Part shown: positions 26,562 through 36,553 of the stretch, in pieces
Numbering within the stretch: the stretch's first letter is position 1
How the letters are laid out: every line of letters begins with the position of its first letter
Source: an uncultured Pseudohongiella sp.
GTDB lineage: Bacteria > Pseudomonadota > Gammaproteobacteria > Pseudomonadales > Pseudohongiellaceae
Reading direction: 5' to 3'
Length of the DNA: 64,000 nucleotides
Assembly (NCBI GenBank): GCA_902537815.1
Contig: CACBCS010000003.1
Location: 62,001-126,000, forward strand
Made by a program: the position numbers and the translations under genes
Notes under the pieces: model-generated
What the model was told of the DNA's origin: nothing
What the model saw: only the letters and a program-made list of their open reading frames with translations
Databases searched by the model: none

Positions 26562-29027
26562 CTAACGTACAGCGTCGGCAATCCCGGCTACTATGCGTGC
26601 CAACTCCAGGTAGCGTTTTGCGGTGATACCATCAAGCGACTGGGCCGAAGTTTCGAATCGCCCCGCTAACGCTTCCAGCTCGCTAGCCGCATTGCGGTTG
26701 CTATTCCCCCGTTCCAGCAATCGTTGTGCTCGGTTGAGTGCTTCGCTCAGCTCTCTCGATTGCGCTTCGTCGATCGCGCCAGTACGCAACAGCTGATCCT
26801 GATAGACCCGGGCGACAACTGGCTCAGCAGGCCAGGTGATCCTCTCCTGAGTCTGAGCATTCAGGGTGCCTTTGAGGGCTTCAAGAGACGCCGCGGCAAT
26901 TTCGTTTTCTGTAAGAAAGTCGCTCGGCTGCATTTCGAATACATCCAGCCCGCGGGAAATTTCAGTGCCGTATATACGTCCGTTATACCAGTATGTCGAC
27001 CAGTACCCTGCCGTAATAAGTTCTTCGGTGTCAATCGGCCCTCTGTCGAAGAAGGCAATCTCAATTGGATTCGCAGAATCCGTAAAATCAACCACCGATA
27101 CCCCGCCCTGATACCAGGCCTGGACGAAAATATCCCGACCTGGCACCGGGATCAGGGAACCGTTGTGAGCAACACAATTCTCAGTCTCGGTCTGTGGCGC
27201 AGACATTTTATAGTGACTGCGAAACTCCAGCTTGCCTTCCACAATGTCATAGAACGCATCGGCTCCCCAGGTCAGAGGATCCTGCGCGCGACATCTTGGC
27301 CGACCGCCTCCACCCCATTCGTCCGTAAAAATGACCTTGGTCCCGTCGTTATTGAAGGTTGCAGAGTGCCAGTAGGCAAATCCGGGATCTATGACCTGAT
27401 CCAGTCGCTTTGGATCAGCGGGATCAGAGATATCCAGCAGAATACCGTTCCCTGAACAGGCACCGGCAGCCAGTCCGATTTCAGGGTAGGTCGTGATGTC
27501 ATGACACTGATTGGTCTGGCTCGTGGTTTGTGTGCCTTCACCATGATCACCACCGCCCCAAAGCCCCGCCAGCGTGCCTGAATCAGGGTCCGAAAAGATA
27601 AATGGCCGATGGACAATCTTTGCCTCGGCTGGATTGTCTTCAGGTATCTCGATGACCTCGATCCTGAACAGTGCAGATTCAGGGTTTTCGAAGGGCGAGT
27701 CATCGGAGCAACCCGCCAATTCTTCGTCATCACGGACCCGACTGGTTCCCGAAACATACACATAAATGTTCCCATTTTCATCGGCTTCCTGAGCAACAGT
27801 ATGGGTATGAGAACCACGGCAGGTCTGAACAGCGGCGACCTGTGTCGGGTTGCGAACATCACTGACATCAAAAATTCGAATGCCACGAACCCGATCATTA
27901 CTGACAGATTCAGGAACGCCTTCTAATCCGCAGTCCAGGCGACCTCTCACTTCCTGGACCGACATAATCATGAGACCGCCGACCAGAGAGACGTCTCCCT
28001 GGCCGCCAGGACATACCACTGAGGCTATGTGTTCGGGTGAATCTGGGTTGCTAATATCGTAAGTATTAAACCCGTGGTAATTACCGGCGATCAGATAGTC
28101 ACCGGAGAAAAGCAGGTCAGTGTTCGAGAAGCTGAGCAGAGCCGGGCGAGGGTCGGCGTTTTCATCAGCCTCCTCATCGGTTGGAGTTTCCGGAGCATTC
28201 CCGCTGGCGCTGGCCTCAGCCTCCAGTTCCTCAAGGCGGCGTGCTGATAGACCCGACGGTCGTTCGGGATCAAAAAAGCCGGCAGGTTTCGGCAGTGTTG
28301 CAACTAGCTGCATGTTAAGTGACGCCTCACCGGCATCCCTGAACCCAGCGGCAAGGCCAACCCTCGGATCAGAACTGAAGCTGGCCAATAGAGTGACCAT
28401 CCGCTCGATTTCAGAGGTTTGGTCCGACGTCACGTCTGAAGTAAATTCATAGAGCAGCGGATCCTGCACCGAACCACGCTGGTCGAGCAGATCTTCCACC
28501 ATATCCAACGCCCCCTGGTGGTGCTTAATCATGCTTTCGAGATAGAGCCGGTCAAATTCAGAACCCCGTGCCGCTGCCAGCGCTGCCATTTCCTGATCCG
28601 TCAGCATACCGGCCATGCGCATAAATCCTGATTGGTGGTGCGCATCTTCAGCCGTCACCTCCAGTCCCCGGTCACCCAACCAGTCCTGCATCATGTCGAT
28701 TTCATCATCCTGGGACAGGGTAATCCTCGCAGCGACCGCCAGAATTGCTTCATTATTGGTCCGGCTTCCTGCGAGCGCAGACATTTCTTTTGCCTGGGCA
28801 TGATGAGGGATCATGCCCTGCAGAAACTGTATATCGCCCAGCGAGTATTCCATTCCGGCCAGAGCAGAGGCTTCTTCTGCTGTGATGAGTCTGCTTTGTT
28901 GTCCGGGCGCACCGGGCTGGATAATAGGGGCTTGCCCCACTGCACTGTGTGTGAAAAGCGCCGCGGCAACAACCCACCCGATCTTGAAAGTATCAGAAAA
29001 AACCTGCAAAAGTTGCGGGGCTATCAT
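26562..29027 (-). CDS. DUF305 - LVIVD-repeat fusion, exported
   Basis: 821 residues. After a signal peptide (residues 1-32) comes a DUF305 four-helix, ferritin-like domain with two histidine motifs: GMIPHHAQAKEM (H75, H76) and SMIKHHQGALDM (H169, H170), which may bind metal. An acidic linker follows near residue 285. Residues 300-710 form an LVIVD-type beta propeller (YDISNPDSPEHIASV, IFDVSDVRNPTQVAAV, LLDISDPADPKRLDQ). The C-terminal 80 residues are helical. AGGGA precedes the ATG. Function unknown; DUF305 proteins are often near copper-handling genes, which are not seen here. Confidence 0.82.
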   Translation of the reverse strand: MIAPQLLQVFSDTFKIGWVVAAALFTHSAVGQAPIIQPGAPGQQSRLITAEEASALAGMEYSLGDIQFLQGMIPHHAQAKEMSALAGSRTNNEAILAVAARITLSQDDEIDMMQDWLGDRGLEVTAEDAHHQSGFMRMAGMLTDQEMAALAAARGSEFDRLYLESMIKHHQGALDMVEDLLDQRGSVQDPLLYEFTSDVTSDQTSEIERMVTLLASFSSDPRVGLAAGFRDAGEASLNMQLVATLPKPAGFFDPERPSGLSARRLEELEAEASASGNAPETPTDEEADENADPRPALLSFSNTDLLFSGDYLIAGNYHGFNTYDISNPDSPEHIASVVCPGGQGDVSLVGGLMIMSVQEVRGRLDCGLEGVPESVSNDRVRGIRIFDVSDVRNPTQVAAVQTCRGSHTHTVAQEADENGNIYVYVSGTSRVRDDEELAGCSDDSPFENPESALFRIEVIEIPEDNPAEAKIVHRPFIFSDPDSGTLAGLWGGGDHGEGTQTTSQTNQCHDITTYPEIGLAAGACSGNGILLDISDPADPKRLDQVIDPGFAYWHSATFNNDGTKVIFTDEWGGGGRPRCRAQDPLTWGADAFYDIVEGKLEFRSHYKMSAPQTETENCVAHNGSLIPVPGRDIFVQAWYQGGVSVVDFTDSANPIEIAFFDRGPIDTEELITAGYWSTYWYNGRIYGTEISRGLDVFEMQPSDFLTENEIAAASLEALKGTLNAQTQERITWPAEPVVARVYQDQLLRTGAIDEAQSRELSEALNRAQRLLERGNSNRNAASELEALAGRFETSAQSLDGITAKRYLELARIVAGIADAVR

Positions 29028-29349
29028 AGTTAATTCCCTATAGTCATGGACTATCAGTTACCATTCCAAGCCATTGTACTCGTTCCGCAGTTTTTGCCAA
29101 TTGCCATTCAAGCGCGACTGCAGCTTGTATCGCGGGCCCCAGGATTTTCCAGCCGTAGCATGACAAACTTGATTCTTCAGCACCGCCCCCTGCTCGATCC
29201 GAACCGGTGCAGATTTCTCTGCATCAGCACGCTGCTGATCGCTAGCAGTGCGATGTCGCAGAACGAGCCGAGTCCGGCATCAGGGACAGCGGCAGTGGAG
29301 CTGGGCGAGCAGCAGGTGAACGGTGTGTTGAGAACAATACCAGAGGTAC
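29028..29349. other. Intergenic, no convincing gene
   Basis: 322 bases between the divergent promoter side of the DUF305 gene and the 3' end of the tRNA. A forward frame here reads through the tRNA and was rejected. No clear terminator for the tRNA was seen. Confidence 0.4.
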
Positions 29350-29426
<77 letters not shown>

Positions 29427-29507
29427 AAACAGAGAAAAGCGTTGTCCGTTTGGTGAAGGTTATCAATTCTTCCTGCTCGCCCGCCAGGAAGACGAGCGAG
29501 GCGGCGT

Positions 29508-29535
29508 ATTATACGCAATTAATGCAGGCTGACAA
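29508..29535 (-). promoter_or_regulatory. Promoter of the tRNA-Ile gene
   Basis: On the reverse strand TTGTCA (29530-29535) and a perfect TATAAT (29508-29513) are 16 bases apart. The discriminator that follows is GC-rich (ACGCCGCC), the type associated with stringent control of stable RNA genes. The 5' leader would be about 75 bases. Confidence 0.75.
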
Positions 29536-29573
29536 GACATCCCGGGGTCACCCGAATCGACTGTCGGACTGCC

Positions 29574-30179
29574 TCAGGAACTGCGCAGATCAAAGGAGCG
29601 GATCAACCGAAAACCCAGCAGTACCGCCAGCACAGCCCCGTACACGACGGCTTCCCGGACATCAGTGCGCAGTATCCATAGCAGATGCACGACGGCCAGA
29701 ATCCCGGCGACATAAACCAACCGGTGCAGCTTCTTCCAGTTCTTACCCAACCTGCGAACCATCGCTTTCGGCGAGGTGACACCCAACACCAGCAAGATCA
29801 TATAGGCGACAAACCCAACGGTGATATAAGGGCGCTCGATTAATTCCTCGCCGATGGCCTGCCAGCGAAAGACAAGCAGAAAGCTCATCCAAACCAGCAG
29901 GTGAATCGTGGCGTAAAACAGCGCGAACAGGCCGAGCATCCGGCGATGCCGGACAAACTGGGTGATACCAGTGAGGTGCCGGAGCGGCGTGAGCGCGAGT
30001 GCCAACAACAGAAACCGGATGGTCCACTCACCGGTGACCTTGGCCAGCTCCTGTGCGGGATCAGGGCCCAGATTATTCTGCAGGATCTGCACAACCATCA
30101 ACGCCAGAGGCACAAGCGCCAGCAAAAATACCGCAGGCTTCAGCCCCATGCTCACCGGCCAGACCGAGGAAGTCGCCAA
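29574..30179 (-). CDS. msrQ: Heme-binding membrane subunit MsrQ
   Basis: About 201 residues and six membrane helices of the ferric-reductase-like family. MsrQ passes quinone-pool electrons to MsrP. Conserved features: LTPLRHLTGITQFVRHRRMLG, ATIHLLVWMSF and WKKLHRLVYVAGILAVVHLLW, which hold the heme-ligating histidines. It follows msrP by two bases. The start is uncertain: TTG at 30179 or ATG at 30149. Confidence 0.92.
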   Translation of the reverse strand: MATSSVWPVSMGLKPAVFLLALVPLALMVVQILQNNLGPDPAQELAKVTGEWTIRFLLLALALTPLRHLTGITQFVRHRRMLGLFALFYATIHLLVWMSFLLVFRWQAIGEELIERPYITVGFVAYMILLVLGVTSPKAMVRRLGKNWKKLHRLVYVAGILAVVHLLWILRTDVREAVVYGAVLAVLLGFRLIRSFDLRSS

Positions 30180-30181
30180 AC

Positions 30182-31222
30182 TCAGTAATTTACCGCCAGA
30201 TCCATACTCGAATACAGAGAAGCCACCTGATCGGCATAGCCATTGAACAGGCGGGTCTCAATGTATTGTCGACTGAACAGCGTTTGCGGCAGGCGCCGCT
30301 CCATATCCTGACGCCAGCGTGGATGGTGAACCTCAGGGTTTACATTGGCATAGAAACCATACTCATTCGCTTGCAGATCGTTCCAAGTCGTATTTGGCAT
30401 GGTTTCCCGAAAGTTAATGCGCACAATCGATTTGATGCTTTTAAAGCCATACTTCCAGGGCACCACCAGTCTCATCGGCGCGCCATTCTGAGCAGGTAAA
30501 TAACTGCCGTATAAGCCGACCGCCATGAAAGTGAGGGGATGAGTTGCTTCATCGATGCGCAGTCCCTCACGATATGGCCAATCTACGATAGCAAAGCGGG
30601 AGGTGACGCCCGGCATTGTTTTCGGATCTACCAGAGTCTCGAACTCAACGAATTTGGCTTTTGAAGTGGGCTCAAAGCGCTTGATCAGATCAGCCAGCGG
30701 AAACCCGATCCAGGGAATCACCATCGACCAGGCTTCGACACAGCGCAGGCGGTAAACCCGTTCCTCCAACTGCATCGGGCCAAGAATATCTTCCAGATCG
30801 TAAGTGCCGGGTTTGGCAACTTCTCCACTGATCTCTACCGACCATGGGTCGGTCCGAAAGGCACCAGACCGCGAAGACGGATCTGATTTATCCATGCCAA
30901 ATTCATAAAAATTGTTGTAGCGCGTCACATCTCGGTAGGGGGTCAGAGTTTCACCTGTGAAGTAAGGTTCCTGCTCAGGCGCCGGAGTCACTTCGGCAAA
31001 TTTCGACTCCCACCATGGCGCTGGTGCCGCTAAACTAAGCGCTTCCGGGGCACGAGCTTTCAATGCATCGCCATCTTGGGCCAGTACAGGTGAAGCGCCA
31101 CCGAGCAGGCTACCACCAAGCGCCAGCGCCGCCGTCTCTTTCATAAAGGCTCGGCGATTGCGATAGACTTTTTCCGGGGTGATTTCTGAGGATTTTACAT
31201 CTGACGGTTTCTTTATGAGCAT
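30182..31222 (-). CDS. msrP: Protein-methionine-sulfoxide reductase catalytic subunit MsrP
   Basis: 346 residues of the sulfite-oxidase molybdoenzyme fold. It reduces methionine sulfoxide residues in periplasmic proteins. The Tat signal is RNRRAFMKETAALALGG (Arg23-Arg24); the Mo-coordinating Cys161 is in VYRLRCVEAWSM. The C-terminus has YGFKSIKSIVRINF and ETRLFNGYADQVASL as in the family. It forms an operon with msrQ. Confidence 0.95.
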   Translation of the reverse strand: MLIKKPSDVKSSEITPEKVYRNRRAFMKETAALALGGSLLGGASPVLAQDGDALKARAPEALSLAAPAPWWESKFAEVTPAPEQEPYFTGETLTPYRDVTRYNNFYEFGMDKSDPSSRSGAFRTDPWSVEISGEVAKPGTYDLEDILGPMQLEERVYRLRCVEAWSMVIPWIGFPLADLIKRFEPTSKAKFVEFETLVDPKTMPGVTSRFAIVDWPYREGLRIDEATHPLTFMAVGLYGSYLPAQNGAPMRLVVPWKYGFKSIKSIVRINFRETMPNTTWNDLQANEYGFYANVNPEVHHPRWRQDMERRLPQTLFSRQYIETRLFNGYADQVASLYSSMDLAVNY

Positions 31223-31354
31223 TTAATTGCGCCTTCGAAAGTTTAAGTTATGTAACTCACTCAACGTAGCAATTGGGAAGAATTTCAGCCGACTTTTCCG
31301 CATTCCTTAAGTCCTGCGAACCAACACCCGTTACGTTTAATTTTGTCGCTTAGA

Positions 31355-32191
31355 TTAATTTCTGGCATCAGAGCGTTCTGCAAACTGCCGTCGATACAAC
31401 CAGTTAGCTGGACCCGAAGTTGCGTATGCTATGGTTGTAATCAAGAAAACTTCGTGAGGCCTCTGGGCAGTAATCCCGAGAACTAAAACCGCAAAAACAA
31501 AAAAAATATATGGGACCGTACCCTTGAGCTTGAAGCTGTAATAACGATAATTCGAAATCATCAAAAGACCTGCAAATACTGTGAGCACTGCTGCTAAGTA
31601 TGATACGAGGGGGGTAACCTCAATGTCATATTTAGAAGCCACCCACGGTACAAAAGTTACTAGACCGGCCGCCACTGGACTCGCTAAGCCGACAAAAAAG
31701 CGCTTATCAACGGTACCTAATTGAACATTGAAACGGGCTAACCTGAGGGCCGCGCAGGACACATAGATAAAACTTGCAGCCCAACCAATGTTACCAAGCG
31801 ATTCAAACGCCCAGCTAAAGATAATGAGTGAAGGCGCCACGCCAAAACACACCATGTCAGACATGCTATCAAATTCAGCTCCAAAGGCACTTTGTGAGTT
31901 TGTCAATCTCGCGATTCGTCCGTCCAATCCATCACATATTCCAGCTATGACTATCGCCCAACCCGCCTCATTAAAACTACCAGACATGCCAGCAATGATT
32001 GCATAGAAGCCAGCGAACAAGGCGCCAAGGGTTAATAAGTTCGGCAATAAATAAACACCGCGCAACTTGACCTTTCTACCACCTTCCGAAACTACTTCTT
32101 CATGCTCATCTATAGGTAAGTTAAATTCTTGGCTAAGAGAATCCTCTGCTTCCGAGCTAGCGATTTCTGAATCGTCTTTAAGATCTTGCAT
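31355..32191 (-). CDS. pssA: CDP-diacylglycerol--serine O-phosphatidyltransferase
   Basis: 278 residues, integral membrane enzyme that makes phosphatidylserine, the precursor of phosphatidylethanolamine. The CDP-alcohol phosphotransferase motif is present (DGLDGRIARLTNSQSAFGAE, then FDSMSD), with Asp residues spaced as required. About eight helices; the acidic N-terminal 40 residues are an extension. This is the membrane (Bacillus/Helicobacter-type) enzyme, not the E. coli PLD-like one. By eye the gene is richer in A and T than its neighbours. Confidence 0.92.
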   Translation of the reverse strand: MQDLKDDSEIASSEAEDSLSQEFNLPIDEHEEVVSEGGRKVKLRGVYLLPNLLTLGALFAGFYAIIAGMSGSFNEAGWAIVIAGICDGLDGRIARLTNSQSAFGAEFDSMSDMVCFGVAPSLIIFSWAFESLGNIGWAASFIYVSCAALRLARFNVQLGTVDKRFFVGLASPVAAGLVTFVPWVASKYDIEVTPLVSYLAAVLTVFAGLLMISNYRYYSFKLKGTVPYIFFVFAVLVLGITAQRPHEVFLITTIAYATSGPANWLYRRQFAERSDARN

Positions 32192-32337
32192 TACGGTCTC
32201 TTTTCATAGACAAGGCGATAGTATACAGCCCTATCAATCCGGTTATGTAAATTTTTCTGTAATTTACCCTCTCGATCAATTGCTATAAACTTCGCAGCTT
32301 TGTTTCCCTGATTCGACAATGTGAAGGATACACTCTC

Positions 32338-33807
32338 ATGAACTACTTCAATACCTTACCGTTGAGGCTCCAACTGGAGCAGCTGGGAAAATGCCGCTTC
32401 ATGGATCGTAGCGAATTCAGCGGAGGCGTTGACAAGCTAAAAGGCAAATCTGTTGTTATCGTCGGTTGTGGAGCGCAGGGCTTAAATCAGGGCCTGAACA
32501 TGCGGGACAGCGGCCTGGATGTCTCCTATGCTTTGAGAGATGCTGCCATCTTAGAACGCAGAGCCTCTTGGAAAAATGCAACTGAGAATGGCTTTGCGGT
32601 AGGCACTTACGAAGATCTCATACCCGGCGCCGATCTCGTGTTGAATCTAACACCTGACAAGCAACACAGCGATGTAGTTAATCAGGTGATGCCTCTGATG
32701 AAGCAAGGGGCTTGCCTGGCCTACTCTCACGGCTTCAACATTGTCGAGGAGGGCATGCGGGTGCGCGATGATCTCACTGTCGTAATGGTTGCCCCCAAAA
32801 GCCCCGGCAGTGAAGTCCGGGAAGAATATAAACGTGGCTTTGGTGTTCCGACTCTGATCGCGGTTCACGCAGAGAACGATCCGAATAGAGACGGTCTGGA
32901 GATTGCCAAAGCTTATGCCGCCGCCACGGGAGGACATCGAGCCGGCGTACTGGAATCTTCCTTCATCGCGGAAGTGAAGTCCGATCTGATGGGCGAGCAG
33001 ACCATACTGTGCGGCATGCTGCAAACGGGCTCATTGCTTTGCTATGACAAGATGGTTGAAAAAGGTATCGATGCCGCATACGCTTCGAAGCTGGTTCAGC
33101 ACGGCTGGGAAGTCATCGCCGAAGGACTGAAGCACGGGGGCATCACGAATATGATGGACCGCCTGTCCAACCCGGCCAAACTGGTTGCCAATGAGCTCGC
33201 CGATGAACTCAAGGACATCATGCGGGATCTTTACAACAAACATATGGACGACATCATCACCGGACGATTCTCAGCGGGGATGATGGAGGACTGGGCCAAC
33301 GATGACGCGAAGCTATTGGCATGGCGGGCAGCAACCGCAGAGACCAGTTTCGAAAAATCAAGCGCGGGCGACATGGAGATTTCCGAACAGGAATACTACG
33401 ACCACGGAATTCTCATGGCTGCCATGATCAAAGCGGGCGTAGAACTCGCCTTTGAGAGCCTGACAGACAGTGGCGTGATTGCTGAATCAGCCTACTATGA
33501 ATCACTGCATGAAGTTCCGCTGATCGCCAACCTGATTGGCCGGAAAAAGCTCTACGAAATGAACAAAGTGATTTCCGATACGGCAGAGTATGGCTGCTAT
33601 CTTTTCTCTCATGAATGTGTGCCGCTTTTGGAAGAGTTCATGAGAAAAATCGATACTGACGTCATCGGCAAAGGCCTGCAGCTGACCGATGAAGGCGTAG
33701 ATAACGCCGAACTCATCGCAGTGAACGAGGCAATTCGTTCTCATCCTATAGAAGTCGTGGGCAAGAAACTGCGCAGCTACATGACCGCGATGAAGAAGGT
33801 CATCTAG
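32338..33807 (+). CDS. ilvC: Ketol-acid reductoisomerase, class II (long form)
   Basis: 489 residues. It isomerises and reduces acetolactate or acetohydroxybutyrate with NADPH and Mg2+. The sequence is strikingly like E. coli IlvC (491 residues): the N-terminus [19 protein letters not shown], the nucleotide loop [18 protein letters not shown] and the metal-site region [19 protein letters not shown], with a duplicated knotted domain after residue 210. AAGGA lies about ten bases before the ATG. It is divergent from pssA and convergent with ilvIH; there is no ilvY beside it. Confidence 0.96.
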   Translation: MNYFNTLPLRLQLEQLGKCRFMDRSEFSGGVDKLKGKSVVIVGCGAQGLNQGLNMRDSGLDVSYALRDAAILERRASWKNATENGFAVGTYEDLIPGADLVLNLTPDKQHSDVVNQVMPLMKQGACLAYSHGFNIVEEGMRVRDDLTVVMVAPKSPGSEVREEYKRGFGVPTLIAVHAENDPNRDGLEIAKAYAAATGGHRAGVLESSFIAEVKSDLMGEQTILCGMLQTGSLLCYDKMVEKGIDAAYASKLVQHGWEVIAEGLKHGGITNMMDRLSNPAKLVANELADELKDIMRDLYNKHMDDIITGRFSAGMMEDWANDDAKLLAWRAATAETSFEKSSAGDMEISEQEYYDHGILMAAMIKAGVELAFESLTDSGVIAESAYYESLHEVPLIANLIGRKKLYEMNKVISDTAEYGCYLFSHECVPLLEEFMRKIDTDVIGKGLQLTDEGVDNAELIAVNEAIRSHPIEVVGKKLRSYMTAMKKVI

Positions 33808-33841
33808 GCTGAGCCAGACCCTCGAGCAGACAGTGCAAACC

Positions 33842-33872
33842 GGGCGGCTCTTCAAATAGCCGCCCTATTCAC
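33842..33872. terminator. Bidirectional terminator between ilvC and ilvH
   Basis: GGGCGGCT at 33842-33849 and AGCCGCCC at 33858-33865 form a perfect 8-bp stem with an 8-base loop, followed by TATTC. It sits 35 bases after ilvC and 50 bases beyond the end of ilvH. Confidence 0.7.
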
Positions 33873-33921
33873 CGGACTTACCGTACTTCTGCCCCACCGC
33901 CCACCGACGACATCTTCCGGA

Positions 33922-34413
33922 TTAGAGCGCCAGGGTCTTGTCGCCGCGTGCGATACCTGAAACCCCGGTGCGCGCAACCTCCAGCACCACACTCTCGCCC
34001 AAGGCTGCAATAAACGCGTCGAGCTTTTCTCCAGCGCCTGTAAGTTGAATAGTAAATACCGTTGCCGTCAGATCTACGATCTGACCACGAAAAATGTCAA
34101 CCGTGCGCGCTATCTCCGCTCTTTGCGCACCCGATGCTTTCACCTTGATCAACATCAATTCGCGCTCGATGTGCGCGCCTTCGGTCAGGTCAACAAGCTT
34201 GACCACATCGACCAGCTTATTGAGATGTTTGGTGATCTGCTCAATCCGGGCGTCATCACCACTTGTCGTTACCGTCAGCCGAGAAAGCGATTGATCTTCC
34301 GTCGGCGCCACTGTGAGCGAATCAATGTTGTAGTTACGCTGAGAAAACAAGCCGACAACGCGCGAAAGAGCCCCTGGTTCATTCTCGAGAAGTACTGAAA
34401 TGATGTGTCTCAT
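33922..34413 (-). CDS. ilvH: Acetolactate synthase small (regulatory) subunit
   Basis: 163 residues: an ACT domain at the N-terminus (HIISVLLENEPGALSRVVGL, then FSQRNYNIDSLTVAPTED) that binds valine for feedback inhibition, and a C-terminal half with VDIFRGQIVDL. Length is standard. It starts two bases from the ilvI stop, so the subunits are translated as an operon. Confidence 0.96.
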   Translation of the reverse strand: MRHIISVLLENEPGALSRVVGLFSQRNYNIDSLTVAPTEDQSLSRLTVTTSGDDARIEQITKHLNKLVDVVKLVDLTEGAHIERELMLIKVKASGAQRAEIARTVDIFRGQIVDLTATVFTIQLTGAGEKLDAFIAALGESVVLEVARTGVSGIARGDKTLAL

Positions 34414-34414
34414 G

Positions 34415-36142
34415 TCAGGTACGCTCCGTCTTGCTCAGCACCATATCCTTCATTGCACCGCCTTTGATCGCCATGGGATAGACGTGCTCGGTTGGATCAA
34501 CCAGAACATCGATAAATACCAGCTTGTCCTTCATCGCGAGCGCTTCCTTCATTTTGCTGTGTAGCTCATCAGCTCTCTCGATACGCACACCGACGTGCCC
34601 GTACGCCTCGGCCAGCTTAATGAAATCCGGCAAGGATTCAGAGTAGGTACTGTGAGAATGTCGCCCGCCATACTGCATATCTTGCCACTGCTTTACCATA
34701 CCAAGCGCTTCATTGTTCAGACACACTATTTTAATCGGCAATCCGTACTGCATGCAGGTGGCAAATTCCTGTTGATTCATCATGAAGCTGCCCTCCCCTG
34801 TTACGCAGACGGACAGTGCGTCTGGAAAGGCAAGTTGCACCCCCATGGCAGCGGGAAAACCAAAACCCATGGTCCCCAGCCCACCCGAGTTTATCCAGCG
34901 CCTGGGCTTATCAAAGCCATAATGCTGCGCTGCAAACATCTGATGTTGACCAACATCCGAGGAAATAAAGGCATCACCCTCACTCAGCTCATACAAAGCC
35001 TGGACAGCCTGCTGGGGTTTAATTATCCCCCCTTCAGCCGGAGCAACCGCGAGACATTTTTTTTCCCGCCACTGGTCTATCTGCTTCCACCACGCCTTGA
35101 GAGCCTGGTCGTCCACGGACTGGTCGCTTTTATCCAGTTGATCGAGCATCTCCCGCAGCACGGACTGAACAGGACCAACGATGGGCACGTCAGCAGTTAC
35201 CGTCTTTGAAATGGCAGCCGGGTCTATATCCACGTGCAAAATTGTCGCGTCCGGACAAAATTTACTGGTATCGGAATTTGTCACCCGATCATCAAAGCGG
35301 GCACCGACCGCAAGCAAAACATCACAGTGATGCATCGCCATATTGGCTTCATAGGTTCCGTGCATACCAAGCATGCCGAGGAACTGTTTATCAGTAGACG
35401 GATAAGCACCCAGGCCCATCAGGGTATTGGTAATGGGATAACCCAGCGTTCGCGTAAGCTGCGTCAATTCCTCACATCCCTCCCCCTGAATGACCCCGCC
35501 ACCGGTGTAGATCATAGGACGTTTGGCGCCCAGCAACACTTCAACCGCTTTTTTGATCTGGCCGGAGTGACCCTTTGACGGGACCTGATAGGACCGGAGT
35601 TTGATGTCCTGCGGATACTCATAGTCGATCTTCAGCTTCGGATCTGTCGCATCTTTCGGCACGTCAATGACAACAGGACCCGGCCGGCCTGTCGAAGCAA
35701 TATGAAAGGCCTTTTTGACAACCGCTGGGATATCAGCTGCACTTTGCACCATGAAGCTATGTTTCACGATGGGTCTTGACACACCCACCATGTCAGTTTC
35801 CTGAAAAGCATCGCTGCCAATCATCCGGCTTTCCACCTGCCCGGAGATCACCACCATGGGGATTGAGTCCATGTAAGCCGTCGCGATGCCCGTAATGGCA
35901 TTAGTCGCGCCCGGTCCCGATGTCACCAGCACTACCCCCGGTTTCCCGGTTGCCCGGGCATAACCATCAGCCGCATGGGTCGCCGCCTGCTCATGGCGCA
36001 CCAGGATATGCTCCACTTTATCCTGCTGAAATAGCGCATCGTAAATGTGCAGCACGGCGCCGCCAGGATAACCAAATAGGAACTCAACGCCCTCGTCGTG
36101 CAAGGCGCGAATTAAAGCCTCTCCACCCGATAATTGTTCCAC
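34415..36142 (-). CDS. ilvI: Acetolactate synthase large (catalytic) subunit
   Basis: 575 residues, a thiamine-diphosphate enzyme that condenses two pyruvates, or pyruvate with 2-oxobutyrate. Catalytic Glu is in [20 protein letters not shown]; the FAD/central domain has [11 protein letters not shown]; the ThDP motif is [12 protein letters not shown] with downstream [14 protein letters not shown]. The start codon is GTG at 36140-36142, with AGAGG nine bases upstream. It pairs with ilvH. Confidence 0.96.
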   Translation of the reverse strand: MEQLSGGEALIRALHDEGVEFLFGYPGGAVLHIYDALFQQDKVEHILVRHEQAATHAADGYARATGKPGVVLVTSGPGATNAITGIATAYMDSIPMVVISGQVESRMIGSDAFQETDMVGVSRPIVKHSFMVQSAADIPAVVKKAFHIASTGRPGPVVIDVPKDATDPKLKIDYEYPQDIKLRSYQVPSKGHSGQIKKAVEVLLGAKRPMIYTGGGVIQGEGCEELTQLTRTLGYPITNTLMGLGAYPSTDKQFLGMLGMHGTYEANMAMHHCDVLLAVGARFDDRVTNSDTSKFCPDATILHVDIDPAAISKTVTADVPIVGPVQSVLREMLDQLDKSDQSVDDQALKAWWKQIDQWREKKCLAVAPAEGGIIKPQQAVQALYELSEGDAFISSDVGQHQMFAAQHYGFDKPRRWINSGGLGTMGFGFPAAMGVQLAFPDALSVCVTGEGSFMMNQQEFATCMQYGLPIKIVCLNNEALGMVKQWQDMQYGGRHSHSTYSESLPDFIKLAEAYGHVGVRIERADELHSKMKEALAMKDKLVFIDVLVDPTEHVYPMAIKGGAMKDMVLSKTERT

Positions 36143-36553
36143 GTCTATTTGCCTCTAAAACAGTTCAATTCACACAGTTATGACCGATTCACGGCCACGC
36201 CCGAAGCACGCGGCTACTCGTTCGAGCGTCTTTGATTCTCAGAAATTGATTGATGTCACGAGCCCACAGTTACTCCAAGCAACCGATAAGCTACATGTCG
36301 GCTTCGTCAGCGATTACGTGATCGAAACCGCATTAGAAGCCAGGGGTGGATGTTGTCCGACACCCGGAGACCAGTTCATCCGTCACCAGGTCTTGGCGAG
36401 CTCGAACTGCGGCGGACGGTAATGAGATGGCCATCACGACCGCCGAAGATCTATGATTCTGCCACTTTTATCTGGAAAGTCAAGCTCTTGCGGCGCTTCT
36501 ACCGCACGGGTCAGGACGCCAGAGCAGCAATTTGGCCGCAACGCGGTGCGGAA
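36143..36553. other. Intergenic, no convincing gene
   Basis: 411 bases between clpB and ilvI, both on the reverse strand. A forward frame of 80 codons at 36180-36422 resembles nothing known. I found no leucine-rich or other leader peptide and no convincing attenuator ahead of ilvI. Confidence 0.4.

Noticed and set aside
26724..27455. 243-codon forward frame
   Set aside because: Lies wholly inside the DUF305-LVIVD gene on the other strand.
36180..36422. 80-codon forward frame between ilvI and clpB
   Set aside because: No recognisable domain, no clear ribosome binding site, and flanking genes run the other way.
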